64,000 nt of DNA from Burkholderiales bacterium (lineage in GTDB: Bacteria; Pseudomonadota; Gammaproteobacteria; Burkholderiales; Usitatibacteraceae), in assembly GCA_025359985.1 (NCBI GenBank), contig JANYDB010000068.1, forward strand, positions 1 through 64,000. The letters run 5' to 3'. The position numbers and the translations under genes are program-made. Below the pieces are notes generated by a model. That model saw nothing but the letters and a program-made list of their open reading frames with translations. It did no database searches and had not been told where the DNA came from. Below, one piece after another: positions 35,674 to 46,539 of the stretch (positions are counted from its first letter, which is position 1; each line of letters starts with the position of its first letter).

Positions 35674-37143
35674 ATGGCAGGTGAGGGAGTGAACTGGCAT
35701 GACAAAAAAATACTTGTTCTGGGTGCGGGAGACACCGGACTCTCGGTCGTCCGATGGGGGCAACGCGTGGGCGCTCGTGTGCGACTCGCCGACAGTCGAA
35801 ACCCTGAGGCCATCGCCAGCAGTGTCGACTATCTGCAACGAAATTTCCCCGATGTCGAATGCTGCTTCGGGCCTTGGAGCGCCGCTCGCTTTGATGAGTG
35901 GACAAGCCACGCCGAACTCATTGTCGCAAGCCCGGGCGTGGCCGTTGCGGGGCCCGCGTGTGACCCGGCCATCGCGCGCGCCATCGCGCAAGGCAAAAAA
36001 ATCGTTGGGGACATCGAGCTTTTCGCGCTCCACCAAAATTCGCTGATTGAGAAAAATGGAAAGAAACCTAAAGTGATCGGCATCACCGGCTCCAATGGCA
36101 AATCCACCGTGACCGCCATGGCGGGTGCGATGTGCGCGGCGGCCGGATTGAAAACCATGGTGGCGGGCAATATTGGTTTGCCGGTGCTTGATGCGTTAGC
36201 CAGCGCGGCGGTAGTTGGCGAGCCCGATGTGTATGTGCTGGAATTATCCAGCTTTCAGTTGGAGACAACTTACAGTTTGCATTTGGATGCGGCGGCGATG
36301 TTGAATCTGTCACAGGATCATCTTGATCGCTATCGATTGATGGATGATTACGCTAAAGCCAAAAAACGAATTTTTGCGCACGCGGACTGTCAGGTGCTGA
36401 ATCGTGAGGACTTGGCCAGCATGAAGATGCGTTTGGCTGATCGTAGTGTGGCTACCTTTGGCACCGATGCGGCGCCGACATCGAATGATTTCGGTCTGAA
36501 CCAACATGCATTATCGGCGGGCGAAGAAATGCTGCTGTCCGTTGACGCCATGCCGATCGCGGGCTTGCATAATGCCGCGAATGCGCTCGCGGCGTTTGCA
36601 CTGTGTCGAGCGGTAAGTGCGGATACGACAAAATTAATTGAGGGCCTGAAAAGTTTTAAAGGCTTGCCGCATCGTCTGGAGAAAGTTGGCATCATTAACG
36701 GCGTTACTTTTTATGATGATTCAAAAGGTACTAACGTCGGCTCGACCGTTGCTGCGCTCAATGGCATGACCGTGCCCGTTATCCTGATCGCGGGCGGCGA
36801 AGGCAAGGCGCAGGATTTTTCACCCTTGGCCGAACCGATTCGCAAACGTGCAAAAGTGGTGGTGCTGATCGGCAAAGATGCGCGCTCAATTGAAAGCGCG
36901 ATTACCAGCGCGCGGGTTACCAGTATTCATGCCGTAACAATGGCTGATGCCGTCGAGAGCGCCTATTTACAGGCATCTCCGGGCGATGCCGTGCTTTTGT
37001 CGCCAGCCTGCGCCAGCTTTGATATGTTCAAAAATTATAAACATCGTGGGGATGTTTTTGCGCAATCGGTGCACGCGCTAAAAAATAAAATTGACAGCGC
37101 TGACACCGCAGCATTCACCGGCGAGGTTCGAGATGCTGTATAG
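35674..37143 (+). CDS. murD: UDP-N-acetylmuramoyl-L-alanine--D-glutamate ligase
   Basis: A Mur ligase of 489 residues. The opening [18 protein letters not shown] is Rossmann-like; [13 protein letters not shown] (around 131-143) is the ATP loop; [41 protein letters not shown] and [20 protein letters not shown] follow, as expected for MurD. It adds D-Glu to UDP-MurNAc-L-Ala. The start ATG at 35674 has no strong ribosome binding site and follows a palindromic repeat. It overlaps ftsW by 11 bp. Confidence 0.97.
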   Translation: MAGEGVNWHDKKILVLGAGDTGLSVVRWGQRVGARVRLADSRNPEAIASSVDYLQRNFPDVECCFGPWSAARFDEWTSHAELIVASPGVAVAGPACDPAIARAIAQGKKIVGDIELFALHQNSLIEKNGKKPKVIGITGSNGKSTVTAMAGAMCAAAGLKTMVAGNIGLPVLDALASAAVVGEPDVYVLELSSFQLETTYSLHLDAAAMLNLSQDHLDRYRLMDDYAKAKKRIFAHADCQVLNREDLASMKMRLADRSVATFGTDAAPTSNDFGLNQHALSAGEEMLLSVDAMPIAGLHNAANALAAFALCRAVSADTTKLIEGLKSFKGLPHRLEKVGIINGVTFYDDSKGTNVGSTVAALNGMTVPVILIAGGEGKAQDFSPLAEPIRKRAKVVVLIGKDARSIESAITSARVTSIHAVTMADAVESAYLQASPGDAVLLSPACASFDMFKNYKHRGDVFAQSVHALKNKIDSADTAAFTGEVRDAV

Positions 37144-38341
37144 CCCCGCTGCACCCCGCGCCGAGCTTGATCTCGCCATTTTTTGGAGTGTCCTGCTGTT
37201 GTTGGCGATCGGCTTGGTGATGGTGTACTCATCATCGATTGCCATGGCTGAAGCCGAAAAAATGACGGGCTTTCGCGCGCATTATTTTCTGGTGCGGCAT
37301 GCAATTTTTCTGGGCATTGGTTTCCTGGCGGCGTGCATGGCGTTCCAGATTCCGATGGCGATGTGGCAGCGACTGGCACCCTGGTTGTTTATTGGCTGCG
37401 CATTCTTGCTGGTGTTGGTGCTCATACCAGGCATTGGTCGCAAAGTGAACGGCAGCAGTCGCTGGATTTCTTTTGGATTCACCACCATGCAACCGTCGGA
37501 GCTGATGAAGCTGTTGGTGATTTTGTATGCGGCCGATTACACCGTCCGTAAAGTTGCGCTGATGCATGATTTGAAGCGTGGCTTCTTGCCCATGGCGGGC
37601 GTGATGGTGTTTGTCGGCGCATTGCTGCTACGCGAGCCCGACTATGGCGCGCTCGTCGTGGTGACTATTATTGCCATGACGATCCTGTTTTTAGGCGGGC
37701 TTAACTGGCGCGTGCTGGTAGGCTTAATCATTTCGCTTGCGCTCTCATTCACGGTGCTGGTCATGACACAGCCATACCGTCTGGAGCGTATCCGTGGATT
37801 TATAGATCCATGGTCTGATCCCTATGGCAAAAGCTATCAGCTCACGCATTCATTGATTGCATTTGGACGTGGTGAATGGATCGGTGTCGGCCTCGGTGCC
37901 AGTGTAGAGAAACTTTTTTATCTGCCCGAAGCACATACCGATTTTCTATTGGCCGTGATTGCCGAAGAGCTGGGCTTTGTTGGCGTGGCGCTCATTATTG
38001 GTTTGTTTGCGCTGTTCATCCACCGGGCGTTCGCCGTGGGGCGTGAATCGATGATGCGTGAAAAATATTTTGCCGCATTGGTCGCCCAAGGCATCGCGGT
38101 GTGGATTACGGCGCAGGCGTTCATCAATATGGGCGTGAACATGGGCCTGCTGCCCACTAAAGGTTTGACGCTGCCGTTTCTTTCGTTCGGCGGCACCGGC
38201 ATTTTGGTGAATTGCGTGGCCGTGGCTATTTTGTTGCGCATCGATTATGAGAACCGTGCCCAAACTCGAACTCAGGCGCGCACCGTAGTGCGCACCCCAA
38301 CCGGCCCCCGCACTGCGATCTCAACGGTGCATCAATCATGA
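37133..38341 (+). CDS. ftsW: Septal peptidoglycan polymerase FtsW
   Basis: A SEDS-family membrane protein of 402 residues with about ten segments: [11 protein letters not shown] in the first, [25 protein letters not shown], the catalytic-loop RIRGFIDPW, and [21 protein letters not shown]. It polymerises lipid II into septal glycan with FtsI. The ATG at 37133 (MLYSPAAP) was chosen over a TTG 42 bases earlier because it follows GAGG and keeps the overlap with murD short. The hydrophilic C-terminus is Arg/Thr-rich. It overlaps murG by four bases. Confidence 0.95.
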   Translation: MLYSPAAPRAELDLAIFWSVLLLLAIGLVMVYSSSIAMAEAEKMTGFRAHYFLVRHAIFLGIGFLAACMAFQIPMAMWQRLAPWLFIGCAFLLVLVLIPGIGRKVNGSSRWISFGFTTMQPSELMKLLVILYAADYTVRKVALMHDLKRGFLPMAGVMVFVGALLLREPDYGALVVVTIIAMTILFLGGLNWRVLVGLIISLALSFTVLVMTQPYRLERIRGFIDPWSDPYGKSYQLTHSLIAFGRGEWIGVGLGASVEKLFYLPEAHTDFLLAVIAEELGFVGVALIIGLFALFIHRAFAVGRESMMREKYFAALVAQGIAVWITAQAFINMGVNMGLLPTKGLTLPFLSFGGTGILVNCVAVAILLRIDYENRAQTRTQARTVVRTPTGPRTAISTVHQS

Positions 38342-39468
38342 CACCGCTGAACATAGAGCGGCCTGCGAAAACAGCGCTGATCATGGCGGCTGGCACCGGC
38401 GGTCACATCTATCCCGGTCTGGCGATTGCCGAGGTACTAGTCGCGCACGGGTGGCATATCGTGTGGATGGCAACTCCGGCGGGCATGGAGCACAAGCTGG
38501 TGGGCAAGGTCGGCTATGAAATTTTCGTGGTCAATATGTCCGGCGTGCGTAGCAAAGGCGCGCTTGCCTGGTTCATGATGCCGTTTAAATTATTGCGTGC
38601 TTGCTGGCAGTCCCTAAAAATCATTCAGCGGGTGCAGCCGAATGTGGTGATTTCCATGGGCGGCTATATTGCATTTCCCGGCGGCTTGATGGCGGTGCTG
38701 CTCGGCAAACCGCTGCTGGTGCACGAGCCCGGTGCGCACGCAGGGCTGACCAATCGGGTGCTGGCGCTGATCGCGGATCGAGTGCTGGTGGGTTTCCCTG
38801 ATACCTTCGCGCAAGTGTCCAAGAACGCCATTGCAAAATATTTACCGCAGCCTAAAAAAGTCGAATGGCTGGGAACGCCGGTACGCGGCTCCATCGCTGC
38901 GCTGCCTGCGCCGGCCGAGCGCATGGCGAATCGCGCAGGCCCGCTTCGTCTGCTGATTGTGGGCGGCAGCCTGGGCGCTCAAACGCTAAATGATTTAGTC
39001 GTCGCGTCCTTGGCTACCCTCACAACCGGGCAGCGCCCCGAGGTAATACATCAGTCAGGTGAAAAAAATTACGATCAATTAGTGGCGTCATATCGCGCCG
39101 CCAATGTGTGCGCAAAGGTGCTGCCCTTCATCGACGGTATGGATGAGATGTACGCATGGTGCGATGTGATGTTATGCCGCTCCGGTGCCATCACGGTGGC
39201 CGAATTAGCAGCCGCCGGTGTGGCCAGTGTGCTGGTGCCGCTACCTTATTTTGTCGCCGAAGAGCAGGACGCAAACGCGCATTTTTTGATGGATGCCGGT
39301 GCGGGGGTCCTGGTGAAGCAGCTTGAAACTACGCCCGAAAAATTGGCTGAACTGCTCGTCTCGTTTACGCGTGAGCAATTACAAAAAATGGCGACAATCG
39401 CCCGCACGCTGGGCAAGCCCGGCGCGACCGCAGCATGCGCTGGCGTCTGTATGGATATTTCAATATGA
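38338..39468 (+). CDS. murG: UDP-GlcNAc--undecaprenyl-pyrophosphoryl-MurNAc-pentapeptide GlcNAc transferase
   Basis: The 376-residue GT28 enzyme shows [17 protein letters not shown] (glycine-rich loop), [31 protein letters not shown], the [15 protein letters not shown] second loop, and [15 protein letters not shown] for UDP-GlcNAc binding. It turns lipid I into lipid II at the inner membrane. It overlaps ftsW by four bases. The stop is ten bases before murC, with a near-duplicate ATGAAACACAAAGC / ATGAAACATAAAATC at the junction. Confidence 0.97.
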   Translation: MTPLNIERPAKTALIMAAGTGGHIYPGLAIAEVLVAHGWHIVWMATPAGMEHKLVGKVGYEIFVVNMSGVRSKGALAWFMMPFKLLRACWQSLKIIQRVQPNVVISMGGYIAFPGGLMAVLLGKPLLVHEPGAHAGLTNRVLALIADRVLVGFPDTFAQVSKNAIAKYLPQPKKVEWLGTPVRGSIAALPAPAERMANRAGPLRLLIVGGSLGAQTLNDLVVASLATLTTGQRPEVIHQSGEKNYDQLVASYRAANVCAKVLPFIDGMDEMYAWCDVMLCRSGAITVAELAAAGVASVLVPLPYFVAEEQDANAHFLMDAGAGVLVKQLETTPEKLAELLVSFTREQLQKMATIARTLGKPGATAACAGVCMDISI

Positions 39469-39478
39469 AACACAAAGC

Positions 39479-40903
39479 ATGAAACATAAAATCAAGCACC
39501 TTCACTTTATCGGCATTGGTGGCTCCGGCATGTCCGGCATCGCTGAAGTCCTGCTCAATCTTGGCTATCACGTCAGCGGCTCTGATTTGGCCGAGAACGC
39601 CTCGGCCAAGCGGCTCAAAACCCTCGGTGCGACGGTGGTGATCGGCCATGTCGCGACCAATATTGCAGGCGCCGATGTCGTGGTGATTTCGAGCGCCGTG
39701 AAGGCAGATAACCCTGAAGTCGTTGCAGCGAAAGCCGCCCGCGTACCGGTGGTGCCGCGAGCGATCATGCTGGCTGAGTTGATGCGTTTCAAACAAGGCA
39801 TTGCGATTGCGGGCACTCATGGCAAAACCACGACGACCAGTTTGATCTCGCATGTGCTTGGCGAGGCCGGGCTCGATCCTACTTGTGTAATCGGGGGGCG
39901 CTTGAATTCGATTGGCACCAATGCACGTTTGGGGCAAGGCGAATATCTGGTGGCAGAAGCGGATGAATCTGACGCCTCGTTTTTATATTTGCAGCCAATC
40001 ATGGCCGTGGTCACCAATATCGACCAGGATCATATGGAAACGTATGAACATGATTTTTCGAAACTGAAAAACGCGTTCGTGGAATTTTTGGAACACTTGC
40101 CGTTTTACGGGCTCGCCGTGCTGTGCGCAGACGACGCCAATGTGCGCGAAATCATGTCACGTCTTTCCAAGCCGACGCTGACTTATGGCCTGAGCGAGCA
40201 TGCAGAATTGCGTGCGGTTAATATCAAAGCGGTAAATGCGCAAATGCATTTCACGGCGATCTCGGCACACGATAAAAAGGTGATGGATATTGTGCTGAAT
40301 TTACCCGGCCTGCATAACGTCGCCAACGCGTTATCGGTGATTGCGATTGCACGAGAAATTGGCGTAAGTGATGAACATATTGTACGTGGGCTGGCCAGCT
40401 TCGCAGGCGTCGGACGACGCTTCCAGCGCTACGGCGAAATCGGGATTGCGGCAGGTGGCAGGTACACCTTGATTGATGATTACGGTCATCACCCGGTCGA
40501 GATGGCGGCCACACTGGCTGCCGCCAAGGGCGCCTTCCCTGGAAGGCGCGTCCTGCTTGCCTTCCAGCCGCATCGCTACACTCGCACGCGAGATTTATTC
40601 GAAGATTTTGTCAAGGTACTTTCAACCGCTGACGAACTGGTGTTGGCGGACGTGTATCCCGCCGGTGAAACGCCCATTGTGGCGGCAGATGGCCGTGCTT
40701 TGACGCGCGCCATTCGGCTCGTCGGCAAGGTTGAGCCGCTATTCGTGAACACGGTAGATGAAATTGCCGATGCGGTTGAAAGCCGTGTACGCGATGGTGA
40801 TGTAGTGATCACCATGGGTGCGGGCTCGGTAGGTGGTGTGGCGCCGCGCCTGGCTGCTGGCGTCGGCAACGGCGGCGGCGTTGGTGGTGGAGGGGTGGAA
40901 TGA
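39479..40903 (+). CDS. murC: UDP-N-acetylmuramate--L-alanine ligase
   Basis: A Mur ligase of 474 residues: [21 protein letters not shown] at the start (9-29), [12 protein letters not shown] as ATP loop, [14 protein letters not shown], and the YGHHPVE metal/substrate motif. It adds L-Ala to UDP-MurNAc. An ATG at 39479 fits the family start; a longer upstream frame lies inside murG and is not credible. The C-terminus ends in a glycine-rich tail ([14 protein letters not shown]) that most homologues lack. It overlaps murB by four bases. Confidence 0.96.
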   Translation: MKHKIKHLHFIGIGGSGMSGIAEVLLNLGYHVSGSDLAENASAKRLKTLGATVVIGHVATNIAGADVVVISSAVKADNPEVVAAKAARVPVVPRAIMLAELMRFKQGIAIAGTHGKTTTTSLISHVLGEAGLDPTCVIGGRLNSIGTNARLGQGEYLVAEADESDASFLYLQPIMAVVTNIDQDHMETYEHDFSKLKNAFVEFLEHLPFYGLAVLCADDANVREIMSRLSKPTLTYGLSEHAELRAVNIKAVNAQMHFTAISAHDKKVMDIVLNLPGLHNVANALSVIAIAREIGVSDEHIVRGLASFAGVGRRFQRYGEIGIAAGGRYTLIDDYGHHPVEMAATLAAAKGAFPGRRVLLAFQPHRYTRTRDLFEDFVKVLSTADELVLADVYPAGETPIVAADGRALTRAIRLVGKVEPLFVNTVDEIADAVESRVRDGDVVITMGAGSVGGVAPRLAAGVGNGGGVGGGGVE

Positions 40904-41811
40904 ATAGGGCCGCCATGCATACGCTACAGCGCGGCGAATTGAGGCTTAACGAGCCGATGTCAAAGCACGTCTCATGGCGAGCAGGCGGTGTGGCTAAACA
41001 GTTTTATAAGCCGGCTGATCTGGCTGACCTGCAGTTTTTTTTGCCAAGCCTGGCCCTCGATGAGGCGATTTTATTTGTCGGCTTGGGCAGTAATTTACTG
41101 GTGCGCGATGGCGGCTTTGACGGCACCGTGATACTCGTAGCACCTGCCCTTTCGGGCTTGGCTATTGATGAGGCTGCGCCCACTATCGTGACCGCGGGGG
41201 CCGGGGTTGCCTCGCCGCATGTCGCAAAATTCGCTGCCAAAAATCATCTGGCCGCAGCCGAGTGGCTAGCAGGCGTACCAGGTACGGTAGGCGGTGCATT
41301 GGCGATGAATGCCGGCTGCTATGGCACCGAAACTTGGGATCAGATCGAAAGTGCGCTCACGATCGATCGTGCGGGCGCGTTGCACACGCGGACCAAAGCC
41401 GATTTTGATATTAGCTACCGACATGTTGCAGCACTTGATCATGCTGAGGAGTGGTTTGTATCGGCACGCTTTTGTTTTGTGCCAGGGGACGCTATCACGG
41501 CGCAGGCGCGCATCAAGGATTTACTGGCCAGACGCATGGCTTCGCAGCCGCTGGATAAGCCGAATGCAGGTTCAACCTTTCGTAATCCGCCAAACGACCA
41601 TGCGGCACGTTTGATTGAGTCGTGCGGGCTCAAAGGTTTTACGATGGGCGGTGCGCAGGTATCAACGCGGCACGCCAATTTCATTATCAATCTAGGCCAT
41701 GCCAGCGCGGCCGATATTGAATCGACGATCACGCATATGCAGGATACGGTTCGTGCCCAAACCGGGGCTGAGCTTGTGCGCGAAGTAAAGATTGTTGGGA
41801 GGCCATCATGA
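40900..41811 (+). CDS. murB: UDP-N-acetylenolpyruvoylglucosamine reductase (type II)
   Basis: The 303-residue FAD enzyme has [28 protein letters not shown] (FAD pyrophosphate), [20 protein letters not shown] and the [19 protein letters not shown] motif with the catalytic Ser. The absence of the type I insertion and a length near 300 make it type II. It reduces enolpyruvyl-UDP-GlcNAc to UDP-MurNAc. It overlaps murC and ddlB by four bases each. Confidence 0.96.
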   Translation: MNRAAMHTLQRGELRLNEPMSKHVSWRAGGVAKQFYKPADLADLQFFLPSLALDEAILFVGLGSNLLVRDGGFDGTVILVAPALSGLAIDEAAPTIVTAGAGVASPHVAKFAAKNHLAAAEWLAGVPGTVGGALAMNAGCYGTETWDQIESALTIDRAGALHTRTKADFDISYRHVAALDHAEEWFVSARFCFVPGDAITAQARIKDLLARRMASQPLDKPNAGSTFRNPPNDHAARLIESCGLKGFTMGGAQVSTRHANFIINLGHASAADIESTITHMQDTVRAQTGAELVREVKIVGRPS

Positions 41812-42734
41812 CTTCTGACATCAAAAATTTAGGCAAGGTGGCCGTGCTAATGGGAGGCCCCTCGGCCGAGCGCGAAATTTCATTGTTATCCGGCCACGGT
41901 GTGCTGGCGGCGCTGCGCGAAAAAGGCGTTGATGCCTATGCATTTGATCCGGCTGTGCAATCGCTGTTTGCTCTGTCGCGTGAAAAATTTGATCGGGTCT
42001 TCATCGCCCTGCATGGCCGTTTTGGTGAAGATGGCACTGTGCAGGGCGTGTTGGAAACGCTGAAGATTCCTTACACCGGTAGCGGGGTGATGGCGAGTGC
42101 GCTGGCCATGGATAAATGGCGTACCAAGCTGGTCTGGCAGGCAGCGGATATCCCGACACCGCGCTATCACCTGCTGGATAAAAGTAGCAACTGGGTACAG
42201 GTAATTGATGAGTTGAAATTGCCTTTAATCGTCAAACCTGCGCGCGAAGGTTCTAGCATCGGCGTCACTAAAGTCAACACCGCCGCCGAGTTGCAATTTG
42301 CGTTTGAACTTGCAGTCAAGCTTGATCCTTTGGTGCTGGCAGAAGAGTTTATCGCTGGCCAGGAATTAACCGCATCGGTGGTAAATGATGAGGTACTGTC
42401 GCTAATTCGCATTGAGGCTCCGGAGGGAAAGTACGACTACGCCAATAAATATTTTGAAAATGTCGTCAAGTATCACTGCCCGTCAGGCATTCGTGCGGAA
42501 ACCGAGGTCCGCATTCGCGCCGACACCTTGAGAGCATTCCGGGTTTTGGGCTGCTCCGGCTGGGGTCGCGCCGATGTGATGCTGCAGCCGGATGGCCGCT
42601 ACGCATTTTTGGAAATGAATACCGCGCCCGGCATGACTAGCCATTCACTGGTGCCGATGGCGGGGCGTGCGGCGGGTTTGAGTTACGCCGATTTATGCGT
42701 GCAGATTCTGCATTCAGCATCGTTGAAAAGTTAA
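41808..42734 (+). CDS. ddlB: D-alanine--D-alanine ligase
   Basis: An ATP-grasp enzyme of 308 residues: VAVLMGGPSAEREISLLSG (11-29), HGRFGEDGTVQGVLE, YTGSGVMASALAMDK, PLIVKPAREGSSIGV and FLEMNTAPGMTSHSL with the Mg-binding Asn/Glu. It makes the D-Ala-D-Ala used by MurF. The NTAPGMT motif matches the usual NTxPGMT. It overlaps murB by four bases and is nine bases before ftsQ. Confidence 0.97.
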   Translation: MTSDIKNLGKVAVLMGGPSAEREISLLSGHGVLAALREKGVDAYAFDPAVQSLFALSREKFDRVFIALHGRFGEDGTVQGVLETLKIPYTGSGVMASALAMDKWRTKLVWQAADIPTPRYHLLDKSSNWVQVIDELKLPLIVKPAREGSSIGVTKVNTAAELQFAFELAVKLDPLVLAEEFIAGQELTASVVNDEVLSLIRIEAPEGKYDYANKYFENVVKYHCPSGIRAETEVRIRADTLRAFRVLGCSGWGRADVMLQPDGRYAFLEMNTAPGMTSHSLVPMAGRAAGLSYADLCVQILHSASLKS

Positions 42735-42743
42735 TCCCTGAAT

Positions 42744-43727
42744 ATGGCCAGCACTGACAATCAGGCAACCCCGTTTTTCCGCCAGCGCATCGTGGTGATT
42801 GTGGTGAGTCTGCTCGCCATGCTGTCGGCCACGGCGGCGGTATGGCTGGCATGGCGTGCATGGCCCGAGATGCCGGTACGCGAGGTGGTGTTTGTGAATG
42901 TTTCCGCCGCACCATTCGTACATTTAAAAACTGAAGAGCTGACCCAGGTTGCGGGTGCGATTGCCACCGCTAAAGTAAATTTGCTGCATGCTGATTTAAA
43001 CGAAATCAAGACCGTGGTTGAGCAGGTGGCATGGGTGCGCAGCGCCAATGTGCGCCGTCGCCTGCCAGGCAAAATCGAAGTCAGCATTGAAGAGCATGTG
43101 CCGTTTGGGATATGGCGCACCGGTGAAAAATCGGTAGCGGTAGCGGCAATGGTTAATGCTGCTGTCAGTAAAGAGAGCAGTGCAGAAAATAATACCGCTA
43201 CTGGCGAGCCTGCTAACCAATCCGCTAGCGAACCTGCCAACGAATCTGCCGCAGCTGCCAACGCGCTCATCAATACTTTTGGCGAAGTATTTAAAGCAAC
43301 TTTGCCAAAAGAAGCTCAAGCGATGCTGCCGGTTTTGGGTGGCCCACTGGATTCGTCCAAAGAAGTGATAGTGACCTTTGATCAATTCAGAAAGCAGCTT
43401 GCGGCGATAGAGCGCAAGCCGGGCGAGGTGCAGCTTTCGGTACGCAGGGCCTGGACTATCAAGCTCGATAACGGCATAACCCTGGAACTCGGCCGCAATG
43501 ATGCGGAACAGCGGCTGCAGCGTTTCATCCGCGCTTATGCGCAGATTGCGGACCTGCAAACTACGGGCATAAATGTGGATCTACGTTATGCCTCGGGCCT
43601 GGCGCTGCGGCGTTCATCATCGAGTCGACTCCCCGTATTCACTAGCACTAGCACGCGGGTCAAGCCAGCACCTCAGTCCAAAACGCCGCCGCGTATAAAA
43701 AAAGCGCAGAAAGCCAAAAGAATATGA
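42744..43727 (+). CDS. ftsQ: Cell division protein FtsQ with an internal low-complexity insertion
   Basis: The 327-residue bitopic protein has one membrane segment (about 16-38), a POTRA domain (43-117; VREVVFVNVSAAPFVHL ... VRRRLPGKIEVSIEEHVP) and the beta domain with NTFGEVFKA and RRAWTIKLDNGITLELGR. It recruits FtsB/FtsL in the divisome. Between FGIWRTGEKS and NTFGEVF, where homologues have a short loop, about 45 residues (129-173) are inserted, rich in Ala, Ser, Asn and Glu, with EPANQSAS/EPANESAA as an internal repeat. The C-terminus is long and basic. Confidence 0.93.
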   Translation: MASTDNQATPFFRQRIVVIVVSLLAMLSATAAVWLAWRAWPEMPVREVVFVNVSAAPFVHLKTEELTQVAGAIATAKVNLLHADLNEIKTVVEQVAWVRSANVRRRLPGKIEVSIEEHVPFGIWRTGEKSVAVAAMVNAAVSKESSAENNTATGEPANQSASEPANESAAAANALINTFGEVFKATLPKEAQAMLPVLGGPLDSSKEVIVTFDQFRKQLAAIERKPGEVQLSVRRAWTIKLDNGITLELGRNDAEQRLQRFIRAYAQIADLQTTGINVDLRYASGLALRRSSSSRLPVFTSTSTRVKPAPQSKTPPRIKKAQKAKRI

Positions 43728-43752
43728 ACAATATCTATCTCTGGGGTCGACT

Positions 43753-44991
43753 ATGAATAAGCCGCGTGAAACCAAAAATTTGCTGGTCGCACTTGATATC
43801 GGCACCTCAAAAATTATTGCCATAGTCGCTGAAATAAATGATGACGGCGGCATTGAGGTGCTGGGTCTGGGGCAACATCCTTCAAAGGGATTAAAGAAAG
43901 GTGTGGTCGTCAATATCGAGTCCACTGTCCATGGCATTCAACGTGCCCTTGAAGAAGCAGAGTTGATGGCTGATTGCAAAATTCGCGATGTGCTGACTGG
44001 CATCGCGGGCTCCCATATTAAAAGCTTCAACTCACATGGCATGGTGGCTATTAAGGATAAAGAAGTTTCGCAATTCGATGTTGACCGCGTGATCGAAACC
44101 GCGCGTGCGGTGAATATTCCGATGGACCAACAAATATTGCATATCCTCACCCAGGAATTTATTATCGATGGCCAGGAAGATGTGCGTGAGCCCGTCGGCA
44201 TGAGCGGGGTGCGGCTTGAAGTTAAAGTGCATATCGTTACTGGCGCCGTCAGCGCGGCGCAAAACATCATGAAATGTGTGCGTCGCTGCGGGCTTGAGGT
44301 GCGTGATCTGGTATTGCAGCCACTGGCTTCAGCGATTGCCGTGTTATCGCAGGATGAAAAAGACTTGGGCGTTTGTCTGGTCGATATAGGCGGCGGCACC
44401 ACCGATATCGCGGTGTTTACCGGAGGCTCGATTCGCCACACCGCCGTAATTCCGATTGCCGGTGATCAAATCACCAACGATATTGCGATGGCATTGCGCA
44501 CGCCGACCAAAGATGCTGAAGATATCAAAATGGCCCATGGCTGTGCGCTGCGGCAGATGGCGAGCGTCAATGATGTGATCGAAGTACCTGGTGTGGGCGA
44601 TCGCGAGCCGCGCCAGTTATCTCGTCAGACCCTTGCCGAGGTAATTGAACCGCGCGTGGAAGAGCTGTATTCGCTGATTCAGCGCGAGTTACGGGCCAGC
44701 GGGTTTGAAGAATTATTATCTAGCGGCATTGTCTTGACTGGCGGCAGTGCTGCGATGCAGGGCATGGTTGAGTTGGGCGAAGAGGTATTCCACATGCCAG
44801 TGCGATTAGGCGTACCGAACTATACGGGTGGCTTGTCCGAAGTGGTGCGCAATCCGCGTTTTTCGACGGTGGTGGGCTTGCTGCTTTCGGGGCTGGAACA
44901 GAAAAAACGTGATGAGCATGTGCGTTTGCACTCGGCCAATTTCAAGAGCGTGTTCGACAAAATGGCTTCATGGTTTAAAGGAAATTTCTAA
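43753..44991 (+). CDS. ftsA: Cell division protein FtsA
   Basis: The 412-residue actin-like ATPase carries LVALDIGTSKIIAIVAE (phosphate 1), the FtsA-specific SHVA-like 1C domain (HSHGMVAIKDKEVSQFDVDRV region), VDIGGGTTDIAVF (phosphate 2) and GIVLTGGSAAMQG. It ends with the amphipathic membrane-targeting helix (KMASWFKGNF). It tethers FtsZ to the membrane. The last codons and the following 36 bp are a 12-bp tandem repeat. Confidence 0.97.
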   Translation: MNKPRETKNLLVALDIGTSKIIAIVAEINDDGGIEVLGLGQHPSKGLKKGVVVNIESTVHGIQRALEEAELMADCKIRDVLTGIAGSHIKSFNSHGMVAIKDKEVSQFDVDRVIETARAVNIPMDQQILHILTQEFIIDGQEDVREPVGMSGVRLEVKVHIVTGAVSAAQNIMKCVRRCGLEVRDLVLQPLASAIAVLSQDEKDLGVCLVDIGGGTTDIAVFTGGSIRHTAVIPIAGDQITNDIAMALRTPTKDAEDIKMAHGCALRQMASVNDVIEVPGVGDREPRQLSRQTLAEVIEPRVEELYSLIQRELRASGFEELLSSGIVLTGGSAAMQGMVELGEEVFHMPVRLGVPNYTGGLSEVVRNPRFSTVVGLLLSGLEQKKRDEHVRLHSANFKSVFDKMASWFKGNF

Positions 44992-45025
44992 GGAAATTTC
45001 TAAGGAAATTGCTAGGGACATTTCT
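44978..45025 (+). repeat. 12-bp tandem repeat across the ftsA stop codon
   Basis: Four head-to-tail units resembling AAGGAAATTTCT (44978, 44990, 45002, 45014); the last two have diverged. The ftsA stop codon lies across units one and two. A different frame across the array stays open to 45085 and would read KEISKEISKEIARD. Confidence 0.75.
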
Positions 45026-45142
45026 GATGAAACGCTAAATAAAATTTTTGAAAATAATTTAGGCCGTAAAAAATTTTTTGTTTGAAGTGTTGTTTTTTAT
45101 TTAAGTTGTTTTTTTGTTTCACCACAGCAGAGGAGATTTAAA

Positions 45143-46327
45143 ATGATTGAGCTAATTGATGCAGAACAGCCGGAGGCCATTATCAAGGTCATCGGTGTCG
45201 GTGGCTGCGGCGGCAATGCAGTTGACCACATGATCGGCCATGGTGTGGCTGGCGTGGAATTCATTTGCGCGAATACGGATGCACAGGCGCTAAAACGTAA
45301 CCAGGCCAAAACGGTCATGCAGTTGGGCGGCACCACCACGCGCGGTTTGGGCGCAGGTGCTAACCCCGAAATTGGTCGTCTGGCTGCGATCGAAGATCGT
45401 GAACGTATCGCTGAGATGATCCAGGGTGCGGATATGCTCTTTATCACTGCCGGTATGGGCGGCGGTACGGGTACCGGTGCCGCACCTATCGTGGCTGAAA
45501 TCGCGCGCGAAATGGGTGTGTTGACGGTGGCCGTGGTTACCAAACCATTCGCGTTTGAAGGAAAGCGCATGAAAGCGGCAAACGCCGGTATTGAGGCGCT
45601 GAAGCAGCATGTTGATTCGCTCATCATCATCCCGAATGATCGGCTGATGGAAGTTCTAGGCGAAGATGCGACCTTTGAAGATGGTTTCAAAGCTGCCAAT
45701 GATGTGCTGCACGGCGCGGTTGCCGGCATTGCTGAAATCATTAACTGTCCCGGTATTGTGAACGTCGATTTTGCTGACGTGCGCACCGTGATGAGCGAAA
45801 ACGGTGTAGCGATGATGGGCTCCGCCATGGCATCCGGTCCAGACCGTGCGCAGGTAGCTGCCGAGCGTGCCGCGGCCTCGCCACTGCTCGAAGATGTAAA
45901 TTTGACGGGTGCGCGCGGAGTGTTGGTGAACATCACCGCCAATCGTTCACTCAAGCTAAAAGAAGTTCATGAAGTCATGAACACGATCCGCAGTTTCACC
46001 GCCGAAGATGCTACCGTGATTTTTGGTAGCGTGTTTGACGAAGAGATGGGCGATCAGCTTCGCGTGACGATTGTCGCTACTGGCCTGGGCGGCTCTGTGT
46101 CCAAGAAGCAGCCGCAAATGGTGTATTCAGCGCCGGTCATGCAGCGTACCGGCACTGACGATGCCGTCGGTGCGATGATGTCTTCACCGGCTGGTGCGAT
46201 TAACTATGCGGATCTGGATACGCCTGCTGTCACGCGCCGTCGGCGTGATGCCACCGTCTCGGCCATGCAGCAATCAGGTGTCGAGATGTACGACATTCCT
46301 GCGTTTTTGCGGAAGCAGGCAGACTAA
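45143..46327 (+). CDS. ftsZ: Cell division GTPase FtsZ
   Basis: The 394-residue tubulin homologue has VIGVGGCGGNAVDHM (19-33), the GTP signature GGGTGTGAAP (about 106-115), the T7 loop NVDFADVRTVM, and a C-terminal DIPAFLRKQAD tail that binds FtsA and ZipA. It forms the cytokinetic ring. AGAGGAG stands seven bases before the ATG. The linker is short. A strong terminator follows after 27 bp, closing the dcw unit. Confidence 0.98.
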   Translation: MIELIDAEQPEAIIKVIGVGGCGGNAVDHMIGHGVAGVEFICANTDAQALKRNQAKTVMQLGGTTTRGLGAGANPEIGRLAAIEDRERIAEMIQGADMLFITAGMGGGTGTGAAPIVAEIAREMGVLTVAVVTKPFAFEGKRMKAANAGIEALKQHVDSLIIIPNDRLMEVLGEDATFEDGFKAANDVLHGAVAGIAEIINCPGIVNVDFADVRTVMSENGVAMMGSAMASGPDRAQVAAERAAASPLLEDVNLTGARGVLVNITANRSLKLKEVHEVMNTIRSFTAEDATVIFGSVFDEEMGDQLRVTIVATGLGGSVSKKQPQMVYSAPVMQRTGTDDAVGAMMSSPAGAINYADLDTPAVTRRRRDATVSAMQQSGVEMYDIPAFLRKQAD

Positions 46328-46354
46328 GTTTCAATCCTGGTTTAGCTTATAAAA

Positions 46355-46398
46355 AATATCCAGCCCGGCGAACCTCTGCCGTTCGGGCTGGATATTTG
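46355..46398 (+). terminator. Intrinsic terminator of the dcw cluster
   Basis: A 13-bp stem (AATATCCAGCCCG with CGGGCTGGATATT), extended at the top by AAC/GTT, is followed by TTTGTCTTTGTC. It lies 28 bp after the ftsZ stop. Confidence 0.85.
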
Positions 46399-46539
46399 TC
46401 TTTGTCATTTGTGCTTGAGGAAGAATGATCATGTTGCATGGATCATGCGCATTAGCCTTCATCAGGCTTGAAACTGCTAAAATCGTAGCAATTTAGTTTT
46501 AACTTGTCTGCTCATTCTCATAAAGCTATCAGTCGTTTC

